Assembly (NCBI GenBank): GCA_041390625.1
Contig: JAWKPM010000002.1
Coordinates: 186,001-250,000 of the forward strand
Direction of reading: 5' to 3'
DNA: 64,000 nucleotides
Source: RBC038 sp041390625
GTDB lineage: Bacteria > Chloroflexota > Dehalococcoidia > UBA2979
Below the pieces are notes generated by a model. The model worked only from the letters and a program-made list of their open reading frames with translations, was not told the origin of the DNA and searched no databases. A program made the position numbers and the translations under genes. Positions 48,769 to 57,682 of this stretch are shown piece by piece (the first letter of the stretch is position 1; the number at the start of each line of letters is the position of its first letter).

Positions 48769-48797
48769 AGTAAAACAGGCTCAAAGAAGCATGTCAA
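48769..48797 (-). promoter_or_regulatory. sigma70-like promoter of the orphan permease
   Basis: Minus-strand TTGACA (48797-48792), a 17-nt spacer and TTTACT (48774-48769), within an AT-rich patch. Predicted start near 48762, leader about 55 nt. Confidence 0.65.
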
Positions 48798-48834
48798 TAG
48801 TGACAGATATGAACGTGATGGGGCGGTGGCCCCG

Positions 48835-50406
48835 CTAGTCGCGGCGGAGGTCCTCACGCTCGAAGCACTCGCCGTCACGGACCTCGAAGACGCGGGTGGC
48901 CACTCGGGCGAGGATGTCGGGGTCGTGGCTCGCGCAGACGATCGTGCCCTCGTAGGCCTCGAGCGCCTCGATGAGGCGGCGGCGCGTGGGGACGTCGAGG
49001 TGGTTCGTCGGCTCGTCGAGGAGCAGCACGTTCGCGGGCTGAATGAGGAACTTCGCGAGCGCGACGCGGCTACGCTCGCCACCCGAGAGGACGCGGACGG
49101 CCTTCAACGCCTCGTCGCCGGTGAAGAGGAAGCGGCCGAGCGCGGCGCGTAGTTCGCCGTCGGCGCGCCCGCCTGAGACGGAGCGCACCTCCTCGAGGAT
49201 CGTGCGGGCGGGGTCGAGCACCTCGTCCTGGTGCTGGTCGTAGTAGCCGGGGACGGCGCGGGGCGCCCAGATGACCGTGCCGTGCGTCGGATCGATGCGG
49301 CCGGCGATGGCGCGGAGAAGCGTGCTCTTGCCGCTGCCGTTCGGGCCGATGAGGGCCACTTTCTGCCCACGCTCGACGTGGAGGTTCACGTCGATGAGGA
49401 CGACCTCGTCGCCGTAGGCGTGGCCGAGGCCCTCGACGATGAGGACGTCGCGCTCGGTGCGGCCGGCGGACTCGAGGCGGAAGTGGACGGCGCGCTCAGC
49501 AGTGGGGCGTGCCACGCGCTCGACGCGGGCGAGGGCGCGCTCGCGGCTCTTCACCTGCGTCGCCTTCGACGACTTCGCGCGGAAGCGGTCGATGAAGCGC
49601 TGCTGGCGGTCGATCTCGCGGTCCTGCCGGGCGGCGGCTTGCTCCTGCTGGTGGATGCGGTCGGCCTTCTGGCGCTGGTAGGCGGTGTAGTTGCCCGTGT
49701 AGGCCTCGACGTGGGCGTCGCGGAGCTCGATGACGTGGTCGGCGACCTCGTCGAGGAAGGCGCCATCGTGGGTCACCACGAGGAGCGTGCCCCTGTACTC
49801 GCGGAGGTCGGCGGCGAGCCAGTCCCGCGCGGCAGCGTCGAGGTGGTTCGTGGGCTCGTCGAGGAGCATGTGGTCCGGTCGCCGCACGAGCACCTTCGCG
49901 AGGGCGGCGCGCATGCGCCAGCCACCGGAGAACTCGCCGCAGAGGCGGTCCTGGTCGCCGGGCTCGAAGCCGAGGCCATCGAGGACGCGGCCGATGCGCT
50001 GCTCGATGCGGTAGCCGTCGAGGGCCTCGAAGGCCTCGAAGAGGCGGGCCTGCTCCTCGATGAGCGCATCGAGGTCGCCGGTGCCGGCCTCGATGCGGTG
50101 CGCGACGTCGTCGAGCTGCGCCTGCAGCGCCACGGCCTCGGGGAAGGCCTTCCACAGCTCCTCGAGGAGCGTGTTCGAGTCATCCAGGCCGGCGTCCTGC
50201 CTCAGGTAGCCGAGCGAGCCGCCTCGATGGCCCGCCTTGCCCTCGTCGGCCGGGTCGGCGCCCGCGACGATGCGGAGGAGTGTGGACTTGCCGGCGCCGT
50301 TAGGGCCGACGAGGCCGGTGTGCTGCCCGTCGCCCACGATGAACGAGACGTCATCGAGGACGACCTGGCCGCCGAAGGCGCGCGAGACGGATTCCGCGAA
50401 GAGCAT
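48835..50406 (-). CDS. ABC-F family ATPase
   Basis: A 523-residue soluble protein with two ABC nucleotide-binding domains: Walker A GPNGAGKST (about 35) and GPNGSGKST (about 350), signatures FSGGWRMR and LSGGERSR, and two LLDEPTNHLD Walker B motifs. The ~80-residue linker (YQRQKADRIHQQEQAAARQ and following) is the ribosome-interacting region of ABC-F proteins. It is of Uup/YbiT type and a resistance role is not implied. It may be leaderless (TACGCT, 7 nt, ATG). Confidence 0.92.
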   Translation of the reverse strand: MLFAESVSRAFGGQVVLDDVSFIVGDGQHTGLVGPNGAGKSTLLRIVAGADPADEGKAGHRGGSLGYLRQDAGLDDSNTLLEELWKAFPEAVALQAQLDDVAHRIEAGTGDLDALIEEQARLFEAFEALDGYRIEQRIGRVLDGLGFEPGDQDRLCGEFSGGWRMRAALAKVLVRRPDHMLLDEPTNHLDAAARDWLAADLREYRGTLLVVTHDGAFLDEVADHVIELRDAHVEAYTGNYTAYQRQKADRIHQQEQAAARQDREIDRQQRFIDRFRAKSSKATQVKSRERALARVERVARPTAERAVHFRLESAGRTERDVLIVEGLGHAYGDEVVLIDVNLHVERGQKVALIGPNGSGKSTLLRAIAGRIDPTHGTVIWAPRAVPGYYDQHQDEVLDPARTILEEVRSVSGGRADGELRAALGRFLFTGDEALKAVRVLSGGERSRVALAKFLIQPANVLLLDEPTNHLDVPTRRRLIEALEAYEGTIVCASHDPDILARVATRVFEVRDGECFEREDLRRD

Positions 50407-50413
50407 GACATCC

Positions 50414-50419
50414 AGCGTA
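50414..50419 (-). promoter_or_regulatory. leaderless-type -10 box for the ABC-F gene
   Basis: TACGCT, 7 nt, then ATG at 50406. Confidence 0.45.
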
Positions 50420-50529
50420 GAGAGACGCGCTCGGGGCGTCGATGCGCGCCGGGGCGCGGTAGGGGGACTCCCGGTTCACGCTGAGGGTGGACCCGACGTA
50501 GGCTGCGGGAGCAGGCACAGGGAGGTGCC

Positions 50530-51591
50530 GTGAACCTCGACTTCGAGCTGGCGCCTGCCGAGGTGTGGGTGGAAGCCGCGATCATCGCCCTCAGCGTGTT
50601 CGCGACGTTCCTCGTCGTGCGCGCCATCGGCCGGTTCGTCACACATCGCTTCTCGGGCGCGGACGAGGTCTCGCTGCGGGCGGTGCCGGCGCGGTTGCTG
50701 GACCACACCTCGATCTGGGTGCCGGCGGTGCTGTCGCTGTGGGCGGGGTCGCTCGTCTTCGACTTCCGCTCGGAGGTCGCGGACGTGCTGCGGGCGATCG
50801 CAGTGCTGGCGGCGATCCTGCAGGTCGCGCTGTGGGGCACCGACCTGGTCGCGTTCTGGGCGGAGCGCTACCGCGCGCGATCGGCGCCGGAGGCGGTGGC
50901 CGCGACCACCTCGACGATCTTCGCGGTGCGCTTCGTGGCCACGCTCGTCCTGTGGGCGGTGCTGCTCCTCCTCGCGCTGGACAATGTCGGCATCGAGGTC
51001 ACCACCCTCGTTGCCGGTCTCGGCATCGGCGGTATCGCCGTCGCGCTGGCGGCGCAGAGCGTCCTCGGTGACCTGTTCGCCTCGATCGCGATCGTGGTCG
51101 ACCAGCCTTTCGTCGAGGGTGACTTCATCGTCACGGGCGACATTCGGGGCACGGTCGAGAAGGTGGGCGTGAAGACCACGCGCATTCGTTCCCTCGATGG
51201 TGAGCAGCTCGTCATCCCGAACAACGACCTCGTGAGCAGCCGCATCCACAACTACAAGCGGATGGACGAGCGTCGCGTGCTCTTCACCATCGGGGTGGAA
51301 TACGGCACGACGGCGGAGCAGATGGAGCTGGCGCCCCGGCTGATTCGCGAGGCGATCGAGGCGCAGGAGGGCGTGCGGTTCGACCGGGCGCACTTCCGGG
51401 CGTTCGCCGACTTCTCCTTGAACATCGAGGCGGTGTATTTCGTGCTCAGCCCCGAGTACGGCGTCTTCATGGAGACGCACCAGGCCGTGAACATGGAGAT
51501 CCTCCGCACGTTCCGGGAGGCCGGCATCGCCTTCGCGTTCCCGACGCAGACGCTGCACCTGGTGCGCGACGGGGCCGCCGAGACCTCATAG
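50530..51591 (+). CDS. small-conductance mechanosensitive channel (MscS family)
   Basis: A 353-residue membrane channel that relieves osmotic stress. Four to five helices precede the pore-lining TM3 (VAGLGIGGIAVALAAQSVLGDLFASIAI, about 158-185, key parts) and the beta domain with FVEGDFI, and IPNNDLVSSRIHNYKR. The C-terminal alpha/beta domain is complete. GTG 50530 has GGGAGG 5 nt upstream. Confidence 0.92.
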   Translation: MNLDFELAPAEVWVEAAIIALSVFATFLVVRAIGRFVTHRFSGADEVSLRAVPARLLDHTSIWVPAVLSLWAGSLVFDFRSEVADVLRAIAVLAAILQVALWGTDLVAFWAERYRARSAPEAVAATTSTIFAVRFVATLVLWAVLLLLALDNVGIEVTTLVAGLGIGGIAVALAAQSVLGDLFASIAIVVDQPFVEGDFIVTGDIRGTVEKVGVKTTRIRSLDGEQLVIPNNDLVSSRIHNYKRMDERRVLFTIGVEYGTTAEQMELAPRLIREAIEAQEGVRFDRAHFRAFADFSLNIEAVYFVLSPEYGVFMETHQAVNMEILRTFREAGIAFAFPTQTLHLVRDGAAETS

Positions 51592-51675
51592 GACCTTTGG
51601 ACCTCGACGGGCCCTGCGCCGGCGGGAGCGCACGGCCGATGATCAGGGGTGAGCCCGACCTCGGGAGGTGGCTTC

Positions 51676-52485
51676 GTGGTCTCCCCGCTGCCGATGCCAC
51701 GCGACTTGCCGGTCCTGCCGGCGCCGCGCGTTCGTGCGTTGCTGCTGCTGTGGAACCCCGACGCGACCCTCGAACACTTCGTCTCGGTGGCGCAGGGCGA
51801 CCCGGCGCTGACCGCGGCGGTCCTTCGGGGGGCTAACTCGGCCTCGTCGGCACCGATCGAGCGGGTGACGCGGGCGCAGGACGCGATCGTGCGCCTCGGT
51901 TTCGACCGGACGAAGCACATCATCTCGGCGGCCGTGACGCGCTCCCAGTTCGAGGACATCGAGAACTCGTGGATCGACGCGAAGGAGATGTGGCGGCACC
52001 TCGTGGCCGTCGGGCTCCTCGCGGAGGCGGCGACGGAGACGGCGGAGGAGCGGACCGCCGCCTTCACCGGGGGCCTGCTGCACGACCTCGGACGGCTCGC
52101 GCTCGCCGCGACAAACCCCGGTCGCTACTCGCGCACCGTCGAGATGGTGCGCGCGGGCGTCGAGGTGATGGACGCCGAGCGCCAGACGATGGGCGTCACG
52201 CACACCACCTGGGGCGAACGTGTCGCGCGCCACTGGGGCCTGCCCGAGCCGATCATCGAGGCGGTGGCGGCCCACCATGAGCCGGCGGCGGGCAACCTCG
52301 CTGCGCGGCTGGCGGAGGCGCGACGGATCTCGTGGCGGCTGGGCATCGGCGACGGGGTCGCCACGCCGGGCCTCGACGAGCTCGCGGGCGACGACGAAGA
52401 GACGCCGTCCGCGCTGCGCGTCCTCGGCGGGCTCGACGGGCTGATGAGCCGCATCCGCTGGTACCGGCAGGCCTTCGAGGGCTAG
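51676..52485 (+). CDS. HDOD-domain signalling protein
   Basis: A 269-residue protein with an HDOD domain (LPVLPAPRVRALLLLWNPDATL, FVSVAQGDPALTAAVLRGANSA) and HD-like residues (TGGLLHDLGRLAL, AAHHEPAAG). HDOD proteins take part in regulatory and cyclic-nucleotide pathways, often without phosphodiesterase activity; several HD residues remain here. GTG 51676 has GGGAGG 7 nt upstream; an upstream GTG at 51649 is poorly placed. Confidence 0.87.
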   Translation: MVSPLPMPRDLPVLPAPRVRALLLLWNPDATLEHFVSVAQGDPALTAAVLRGANSASSAPIERVTRAQDAIVRLGFDRTKHIISAAVTRSQFEDIENSWIDAKEMWRHLVAVGLLAEAATETAEERTAAFTGGLLHDLGRLALAATNPGRYSRTVEMVRAGVEVMDAERQTMGVTHTTWGERVARHWGLPEPIIEAVAAHHEPAAGNLAARLAEARRISWRLGIGDGVATPGLDELAGDDEETPSALRVLGGLDGLMSRIRWYRQAFEG

Positions 52486-52515
52486 CCGCGCCTCGGTCTC
52501 GGTCGCCGACTGCTG

Positions 52516-53376
52516 CTAGAGCGTCGCGGCCAGTTCCTGCACCTGAGTCGACGCACCACCCTCGACCGGGTCGCCGTGGCCGAAGACCACCGTGTCGAAC
52601 TCGAAACCGGCGAGCTTCACGACCGAGGCGTTGGCCGTTGCCATATCGGCGGTGAAGCGCGCGTTCGGGCCGCCGACCGCGCCATCGACGCCGTTCAGGG
52701 CGTCGCCCGCCACCAGCAGCCCATTCGCGCCGTCGAGGACCGAGATGTGGCCGGGGGTGTGTCCCGGCGTTTCGATGATCTCGAGGTCGAAGACGCGGTC
52801 GCCGTCGCCGACGACCTCGATGGGCCGCGGTGAGGTCATCGCCTCGATGTCGGCGGCACCGCCGTAGGGGGTCGCGAGCGGGGCGAGGTCCATCACGGCG
52901 GCGAGGCTGCCCATGTGGTCGGGGTGGGAGTGCGTCACGACGATGTGGCCGACGGCGTCCCAGCCGAGGCCGAGCGCCGCGAGACCGGCCTCGATGTCGC
53001 CCTCGCTGCCGGAGACGCCCGTGTCGACGACCGCGGCCTCGTTGCCGTGGGCAAGGACATAAGCCGACACGTTGCCGAGCTGAACGCGCTGCCAGCGCGC
53101 CTCGGACGACCCTCCGGCGGCGGCCGGGGTCGTGGCGGCGCCTGTCGCCTCGCTGGTCGCGGGGGCCGAGGCGGTGGCGGTCGCCTCGGAGCCGCTCGTG
53201 GCGGCGGTGGCGGTCGCGGTCGTGTCCGCCTCGTCATCGGAGCAGCCCGCGAGCACGAGGCCGAGCGGGCTGGTGACGACGAGGGCGGCGACGCCTCGAC
53301 GGCCGAGGTCGGCGAGGAAGATGCGGCGGCTCAGGCGTCGTGGGGCCTCGGTGGGTGTGTGGATGCGGGGGTGCAC
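52516..53376 (-). CDS. exported lipoprotein metallo-beta-lactamase-fold hydrolase
   Basis: A 286-residue protein with a twin-Arg-like start (SRRIFLADLGRRGVAAL), a lipobox (VLAGC) and a Thr/Ala/Ser linker of about 45 residues. The MBL domain has THSHPDHMG (zinc ligands), GHTPGHIS, AGDALN and FGHGDPV. It is probably a glyoxalase-II or lactonase-like enzyme anchored outside the membrane. GTG 53376 follows GAGGGA. Confidence 0.9.
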   Translation of the reverse strand: MHPRIHTPTEAPRRLSRRIFLADLGRRGVAALVVTSPLGLVLAGCSDDEADTTATATAATSGSEATATASAPATSEATGAATTPAAAGGSSEARWQRVQLGNVSAYVLAHGNEAAVVDTGVSGSEGDIEAGLAALGLGWDAVGHIVVTHSHPDHMGSLAAVMDLAPLATPYGGAADIEAMTSPRPIEVVGDGDRVFDLEIIETPGHTPGHISVLDGANGLLVAGDALNGVDGAVGGPNARFTADMATANASVVKLAGFEFDTVVFGHGDPVEGGASTQVQELAATL

Positions 53377-53475
53377 GGCAGTTCCCTCTGTCGGCGGTGG
53401 GGCCTCGGAGGGAGTGTACCGGGCGGTGCGAGGGCCTCGGCGGGGCGGAATCGGCCTCGGGTTCACACGCGTTCG

Positions 53476-53505
53476 TTGACCGCTTCCGAGTCGGAGGCTT
53501 ACAGT
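53476..53505 (+). promoter_or_regulatory. promoter of the DUF35/thiolase operon
   Basis: TTGACC (53476-53481), an 18-nt spacer and TACAGT (53500-53505). The predicted start is near 53512, about 60 nt before the TTG at 53573. Confidence 0.55.
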
Positions 53506-53572
53506 CGCGCCGCCGGTCAAGGTCCAAGGCGGTCCGAACACGTGGCGGGACCGCAGAACGAGAGGGTCACCC

Positions 53573-53998
53573 TTGCCTGATTACAACAAGCCGATCCCGA
53601 CGTACGACACGACGACGAATAAGCCCTACTGGGACGGGGCCAAGGAAGGGAAGTTCATGCTTCCGCGTTGCACCTCGTGCAACCGGTCGCACTTCTACCC
53701 GCGCATCGTCTGCCCCAACTGCGGCTCACGCGACATCGTGTGGGAGCAGGCGACGGGCGAGGGCTACCTCCACACCTTCGCCGTCCAGCACCGCTCGTTC
53801 GGCGGCTGGGGCGAGGAGACGCCGTTCGTGACGGCGTACATCGACCTCAAGGAAGGTGACCGCGTCTTCACGGTGCTGCGCGGGGTCGACCCCGAGAAGC
53901 CCGAGGAGATCATGAAGAAGATCGGCTCGCTGTGCCGCGTCGAGTTCGACGAGGCGAGCGACGAAATCAGCGTGCCCTACTGGCGCGTGGTCGAGTAG
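53573..53998 (+). CDS. DUF35 OB-fold zinc-ribbon protein (acyl-CoA-associated)
   Basis: A 141-residue protein with an N-terminal helix, a zinc ribbon (PRCTSCNRSHFYPRIVCPNCGS, key Cys at about 33, 36, 47 and 50) and an OB fold (about 60-135). DUF35 proteins bind acyl-CoA and partner thiolase-like enzymes in degradation of steroids and other acyl chains. The TTG start at 53573 has AGAGGG upstream. The thiolase gene begins 15 nt after its stop. Confidence 0.9.
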   Translation: MPDYNKPIPTYDTTTNKPYWDGAKEGKFMLPRCTSCNRSHFYPRIVCPNCGSRDIVWEQATGEGYLHTFAVQHRSFGGWGEETPFVTAYIDLKEGDRVFTVLRGVDPEKPEEIMKKIGSLCRVEFDEASDEISVPYWRVVE

Positions 53999-54013
53999 GC
54001 GGGAGAACCAGAC

Positions 54014-55216
54014 ATGCCCAACAACCCATCACGCGCAGCGGCGATCGTGGCGGCGGCCGAGGCCGACCAGATCGGCTACCTGGAGACGCCGAAGACCGAC
54101 ATGATGCTCGGCGTCGAGGCCATCCACAACGTTTGTAAGATGGCCGGCATCACCACCAAGGACATCGAGGGCTTTGCCAACCCGGGCAACGCCAACAACT
54201 ACGCCGAGTACTTCGGCGTCGTGCCGAAGTGGGTCGACACCACGGCGGTCGGCGGCTGCTCCTTCCAGATTCACGTCGCGCACATGCTGGCCGCCATCAA
54301 CGCCGGCATGTTCGACATCGGCGTGGTCGTGAACGGCCAGGCCGGCTACTCGCGACGCAACCTGCCTCGCGGCTCCGGCGGCGGCGGGGGCGGCGACACG
54401 ACCGGGCCCGACTCGCAGTTCATGGCGCCGTACGGCATCGCGGGCGCGCCGTCGCAGTACTCGCACGCGATGACGCGGCACATGCACGATTACGGCACGA
54501 CGAAGGAAGACTTCGCGCAGATCGCCGTCTCGACGCGCAAGTGGGCGGGACTGAACCCCCGCGCCGTCATGCACTCGAAGGAGACCAACCCCAACGGTGG
54601 TCCGATCGAGGTCTCGGACGTGCTGAACTCGCGGCTGATCTCGTGGCCGCTCAACCTCCTCGACGTCTGCCTCGTGACCGACCACGGTGGCGCGGTGCTC
54701 GTCGCCTCCGAGGCGGCGGCGCGCAGCTTCCGCAGCAAGCCGGTGTGGGTCGCGGGCGCGGGTGAGGCCATCGGCCACGCCACGATGCTCGAGATGAAGG
54801 ACTTCACGGCGACCTCGGCGATTGCCTCCGGCAACCGGGCCTACAAGATGGCCGGCATGGGCCCCGAGGACATGGAAATGGCCATGATCTACGACTCGTT
54901 CACGGTGACGGTCGGGATCACGGTCGAGATGCTCGGCCTGGCGGGCCGCGGCGAGTTCCCGAGCCTGTTCGAGAACGGCGCTGCCGCTCCGGGCGGGTCG
55001 TTCCCGATCAACACGAACGGTGGCGGCCTGTCGTTCAACCACTCCGGCATGTACGGCATGCAGCTGCTGGTCGAGTCGTACCGCCAGCTCTCCGGCACCG
55101 CCGAGGACGGCGTGAACGGCCTGCCCGGCAAGCAGACCGACGCCGAGGTCTGCCTCGTGAACGGCACGGGCGGTTCGCTGTCCGCGACCGGCACGCTGGT
55201 GCTGACCGCCGACTAG
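54014..55216 (+). CDS. thiolase-family protein, partner of the DUF35 protein
   Basis: A 400-residue thiolase fold of the SCP2/lipid-transfer type. Residue Cys occurs in VGGCSFQIHVAHM where the nucleophile is expected. A flexible Gly run (SGGGGGGD) follows near residue 122, and the C-terminal active site has LSFNHSGMYGMQ and CLVNGTGGSLS. With DUF35 it probably forms an acyl-CoA cleaving or retro-aldol complex (inference). GGGAG precedes the ATG. Confidence 0.88.
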   Translation: MPNNPSRAAAIVAAAEADQIGYLETPKTDMMLGVEAIHNVCKMAGITTKDIEGFANPGNANNYAEYFGVVPKWVDTTAVGGCSFQIHVAHMLAAINAGMFDIGVVVNGQAGYSRRNLPRGSGGGGGGDTTGPDSQFMAPYGIAGAPSQYSHAMTRHMHDYGTTKEDFAQIAVSTRKWAGLNPRAVMHSKETNPNGGPIEVSDVLNSRLISWPLNLLDVCLVTDHGGAVLVASEAAARSFRSKPVWVAGAGEAIGHATMLEMKDFTATSAIASGNRAYKMAGMGPEDMEMAMIYDSFTVTVGITVEMLGLAGRGEFPSLFENGAAAPGGSFPINTNGGGLSFNHSGMYGMQLLVESYRQLSGTAEDGVNGLPGKQTDAEVCLVNGTGGSLSATGTLVLTAD

Positions 55217-55256
55217 GCGCGCTCCTCGAGCGCGTCCGCTCTTCGAGCGGAACTCA

Positions 55257-55289
55257 CGAGCCCCGGGGCAACCCGGGGCTCGTTGTTTG
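55257..55289 (+). terminator. strong intrinsic terminator of the thiolase operon
   Basis: CGAGCCCCGGG and CCCGGGGCTCG form an 11-bp perfect stem with a GCAA tetraloop, followed by TTGTTTGT. Two further short hairpins (about 55219-55233 and 55235-55251) lie between the stop codon and this stem. Confidence 0.85.
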
Positions 55290-55316
55290 TGCATGCCTCG
55301 GCGCCGCGCTCCGAGG

Positions 55317-55664
55317 TCAGTCGGGCCTCGAGAAGTGGGCGAGCCAGACGGTGGGCTCGGCCTCGGAGGTCCATGCGACGCGGTGGCGGAGGTGGGCGGG
55401 GAGCTCGAGCCAGTCGCCGGGCGCGAGCTCGATGGTTGAGGCGTCCTCGAGTTCGAGGCGGGCGGCGCCGGCGACGAGGAAGACGAGCTCGTCGTCGTCC
55501 TGGTCGTACCAGAAGCCGGGTGGCGAGGCGTGGCCGTTCGAGACGATGCGCTCGAGGCGCCAGCCGGGGCCTTCGTCGAGGACCGTGACGAGCTCGGGAT
55601 CAGAGTGGCCGGCCTCGAGACTGGTGAAGAGGGAGCCTCGGCGGGGGTCGGGCCTCGAGGTCAC
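55317..55664 (-). CDS. cupin-fold protein
   Basis: A 115-residue single-domain cupin: GHASPPGFWYDQDDDELVFLVAG and ELAPGDWLELPAHLRHRV contain candidate metal ligands (Glu in DELVFL and His in LRHRV), though the usual first HxH is replaced. GTG 55664 lies 7 nt after the stop of the upstream TfoX-like gene; no strong ribosome binding site is seen, so a longer reading to 55733 is possible but would overlap that gene. Confidence 0.75.
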   Translation of the reverse strand: MTSRPDPRRGSLFTSLEAGHSDPELVTVLDEGPGWRLERIVSNGHASPPGFWYDQDDDELVFLVAGAARLELEDASTIELAPGDWLELPAHLRHRVAWTSEAEPTVWLAHFSRPD

Positions 55665-55671
55665 GGAAGCG

Positions 55672-55998
55672 TCACGAGCCGGTGACGAAGGCGTGCGCCT
55701 CGAGGAGCAGGTCGGTCCATCGAGCGGGGTCATGGTCCTCGACGAGCAGCCACTCGCGGAAGACGCGGCCGTTCGGGGAGAAGGGCCGGCCCTGGCCTGC
55801 CTCGATGAGCGCCGTCACGCGCTCGCGCGGGAGCTTCACGACGATGCCGGGGCCCTTGTGGTGAGGCATCGCGACGAACTCCTTGCCGGCGCGGAGGCAC
55901 TCGCCGCCCATGATCGTGCCGGGCTGGGCGCGGCCGTCCTCGAGGAGCGGCGCGGCGGCCTCCCAGAACTCGTCGGCGGAGGCGGATGAGCCGGGCAT
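55672..55998 (-). CDS. TfoX/YjbR-like small protein
   Basis: A 108-residue protein with MGGECLRAGKEFVAM, GIVVKLPRERVTALIEAG and a FREWLLVEDHDPARWTDLLLEAHAF region (key parts), the pattern of TfoX N-terminal / MmcQ-YjbR domains. Role unknown; no competence genes are near. ATG 55998 has GGAG 5 nt upstream. It is probably co-transcribed with the cupin. Confidence 0.75.
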   Translation of the reverse strand: MPGSSASADEFWEAAAPLLEDGRAQPGTIMGGECLRAGKEFVAMPHHKGPGIVVKLPRERVTALIEAGQGRPFSPNGRVFREWLLVEDHDPARWTDLLLEAHAFVTGS

Positions 55999-56115
55999 GT
56001 GTGTTCTCCACGGCGGGCACGTGCGGGTGGGAGGCAGGATATGTTGGCACCTCGATGTGAGCGCAAGCCCTCGAACGTTGCGCGTCGGCGTGCGCCTGTC
56101 TAGATTCGTCGGCAC

Positions 56116-56191
56116 GCCGAGGTAGCTCAGTTGGTAGAGCACACGACTGAAAATCGTGGTGTCGCCAGTTCGATTCTGGCCCTCGGCACCA
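56116..56191 (+). tRNA. tRNA-Phe (GAA anticodon)
   Basis: Acceptor GCCGAGG pairs with CCTCGGC. Anticodon stem ACGAC/ATCGT encloses TGAAA, giving GAA, and the T arm is GCCAGTTCGATTCTGGC. CCA is encoded. Confidence 0.95.
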
Positions 56192-56246
56192 TCGCACCGA
56201 CCGCTGGCGCGACATCGAGCCGGCGAGCAGCCGATCGGGGCACGTC

Positions 56247-57089
56247 GTGGCCGTCGTGGTGGTAGCGGGCAACGAGGCGGGGGCGGGCGCGACGACGGTC
56301 GCCGCGGGCCTCGCGCACCGGCTGGCCTACGCCGGCCACACGGTGCAGATCGAACGCCTCGGCGACGACGCACGCGCTGCGAGCGACGCGGCCACCTTCG
56401 GTGAGCTGGAGTTCGCGACCTCGAGCGGTTCGCCCGTCGCGACGGCTCCCGCGGCGCCGGCCGGTGGGGTGCTCATCCTCGAGGCGCCGGCAGGCACTGC
56501 GCCCTCGAGCCTGGCGCTGCCGGCGGGGGCGCGCCTCGTGGTCGTCGGTCGCGATGTGTCCGGTGCGCCCTCGGGGGCGGTCGGGATCACGAACCACTCG
56601 AGCTGGACGACCGGCCTCCAGATTGGCGAGGACCACCTGCTGGCGGCGCCGACCGTCGGCGCGCTGATCGAGGCAAGCCGCGCGCGCGTCCTCGCGACGT
56701 CGATCGACGGCGATCGGGCGATCTGCGAGTACATCGTGGTCGGTCCCGTGTCCTCGGACGCCGACCAGGACCACTTCGAGCGCTACGCCCGCAAGGCGGT
56801 CGTCACGCGCGCCGAGAAGGTCGACATCGCCCTCGCGGCGCTGCGGACGGACACGCGCTGCCTCATCCTGAGCGGCGGCAGCGACCCGAGCCCGTATGTC
56901 ATCGACCGCGTGGCCTCGGACCGGCGCACGACGCTCCTCGTGGCGCCCGAGGGCACCGTCGAGACCGTGCGTGACATCGAGGCGACGTTCGGCGCGAGCG
57001 CCTTCTCCGGCGAGGAGAAGGTGGAGCGGGCCGGTGAGCTGATGGCCGCGGTCATTGATGACGCGCTTGCGGAGCGCCTCAGCTCCTAG
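56247..57089 (+). CDS. DRTGG-domain protein with degenerate P-loop N-terminus
   Basis: A 280-residue protein. The N-terminal half resembles the BioD/Pta P-loop domain, but the loop reads GNEAGAGATT with the catalytic Lys replaced, so nucleotide hydrolysis is unlikely. The C-terminal half (about 145-255) is a DRTGG domain (EYIVVGPVSSDADQDHFERYARKAVVT, then LILSGG, key parts). Such domains occur in phosphotransacetylase and inorganic pyrophosphatase regulation. GTG start; it follows tRNA-Phe by 55 nt. Confidence 0.82.
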   Translation: MAVVVVAGNEAGAGATTVAAGLAHRLAYAGHTVQIERLGDDARAASDAATFGELEFATSSGSPVATAPAAPAGGVLILEAPAGTAPSSLALPAGARLVVVGRDVSGAPSGAVGITNHSSWTTGLQIGEDHLLAAPTVGALIEASRARVLATSIDGDRAICEYIVVGPVSSDADQDHFERYARKAVVTRAEKVDIALAALRTDTRCLILSGGSDPSPYVIDRVASDRRTTLLVAPEGTVETVRDIEATFGASAFSGEEKVERAGELMAAVIDDALAERLSS

Positions 57090-57582
57090 GGTCGCTCGCG
57101 TCTCGATTGACGCCCGGCGGGGCGTCAAACAGCGCTATCTCCTCGGCATCCGGAGCCTCGAAGGCGGATAGCCACTCGTCAAGGTCGGCGCGCCGAATCG
57201 GTGCGCTCGCCCACGTCGGTGCGGCGTTCCGGGCCTCGATGCGCCGCCAGAGCTCCTCGGCGGGCACATCGAGGTAGTGGAGCTCGACCCCGACCTCGAG
57301 AGCTCGCGCCACACCTCGGACCTCATCGCGCTCGCTTCGGGCCCAGAGTCCGAAGTCGAGAATGACGCTCGTGTCGAGGCGCAGGAGGTCCTGGGCGAGG
57401 CGCCAGAGCTCACGTTCGACTCGGGCGCCGGCCTCTCGGTTCCACGGGCTCGGGCCGATCGCCCACAGCCATTCGTCCTTCGTGAGGCGTACGGCACGCC
57501 GCTCCTCGGCCAGCCGGATCGCGAGCGTGGTCTTGCCGGAGCCGGGGAGGCCACAGGTCAGGATGAGTCGGGCCTCGTTCAT
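57079..57582 (-). CDS. P-loop kinase (AAA_33 / zeta-toxin-like)
   Basis: A 167-residue small P-loop kinase with Walker A CGLPGSGKTTLA near residue 10, TKDEWLW, a VILDFGLW strand and Arg-rich LID (WRRIEARN). The group includes aminoglycoside and sugar kinases; no antitoxin is next to it. The last 11 nt overlap the convergent DRTGG gene. The start has no clear ribosome binding site. Confidence 0.8.
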   Translation of the reverse strand: MNEARLILTCGLPGSGKTTLAIRLAEERRAVRLTKDEWLWAIGPSPWNREAGARVERELWRLAQDLLRLDTSVILDFGLWARSERDEVRGVARALEVGVELHYLDVPAEELWRRIEARNAAPTWASAPIRRADLDEWLSAFEAPDAEEIALFDAPPGVNRDASDPRS

Positions 57583-57670
57583 GGATGCACCGCGCGTTCG
57601 GCGCGCTCCTCAGCGCACAGCGTAGGCCGCTCGCTCGCGCCTCGATCGAGGTCGAGGCCTCGGCGGGCCC

Positions 57671-57676
57671 TATGCT
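57671..57676 (+). promoter_or_regulatory. leaderless-type -10 box for the site-2 protease gene
   Basis: TATGCT, 6 nt (GGTGGC), then ATG at 57683. Confidence 0.55.
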
Positions 57677-57682
57677 GGTGGC

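Noticed and set aside
49231..50484. Long plus-strand open frame opposite the ABC-F gene
   Set aside because: The ABC-F protein on the minus strand has all expected motifs. The plus frame shows no domain and is low complexity.
57079..57582. Zeta-type toxin of a toxin-antitoxin pair
   Set aside because: There is no small antitoxin gene next to it; a metabolic kinase is at least as likely.
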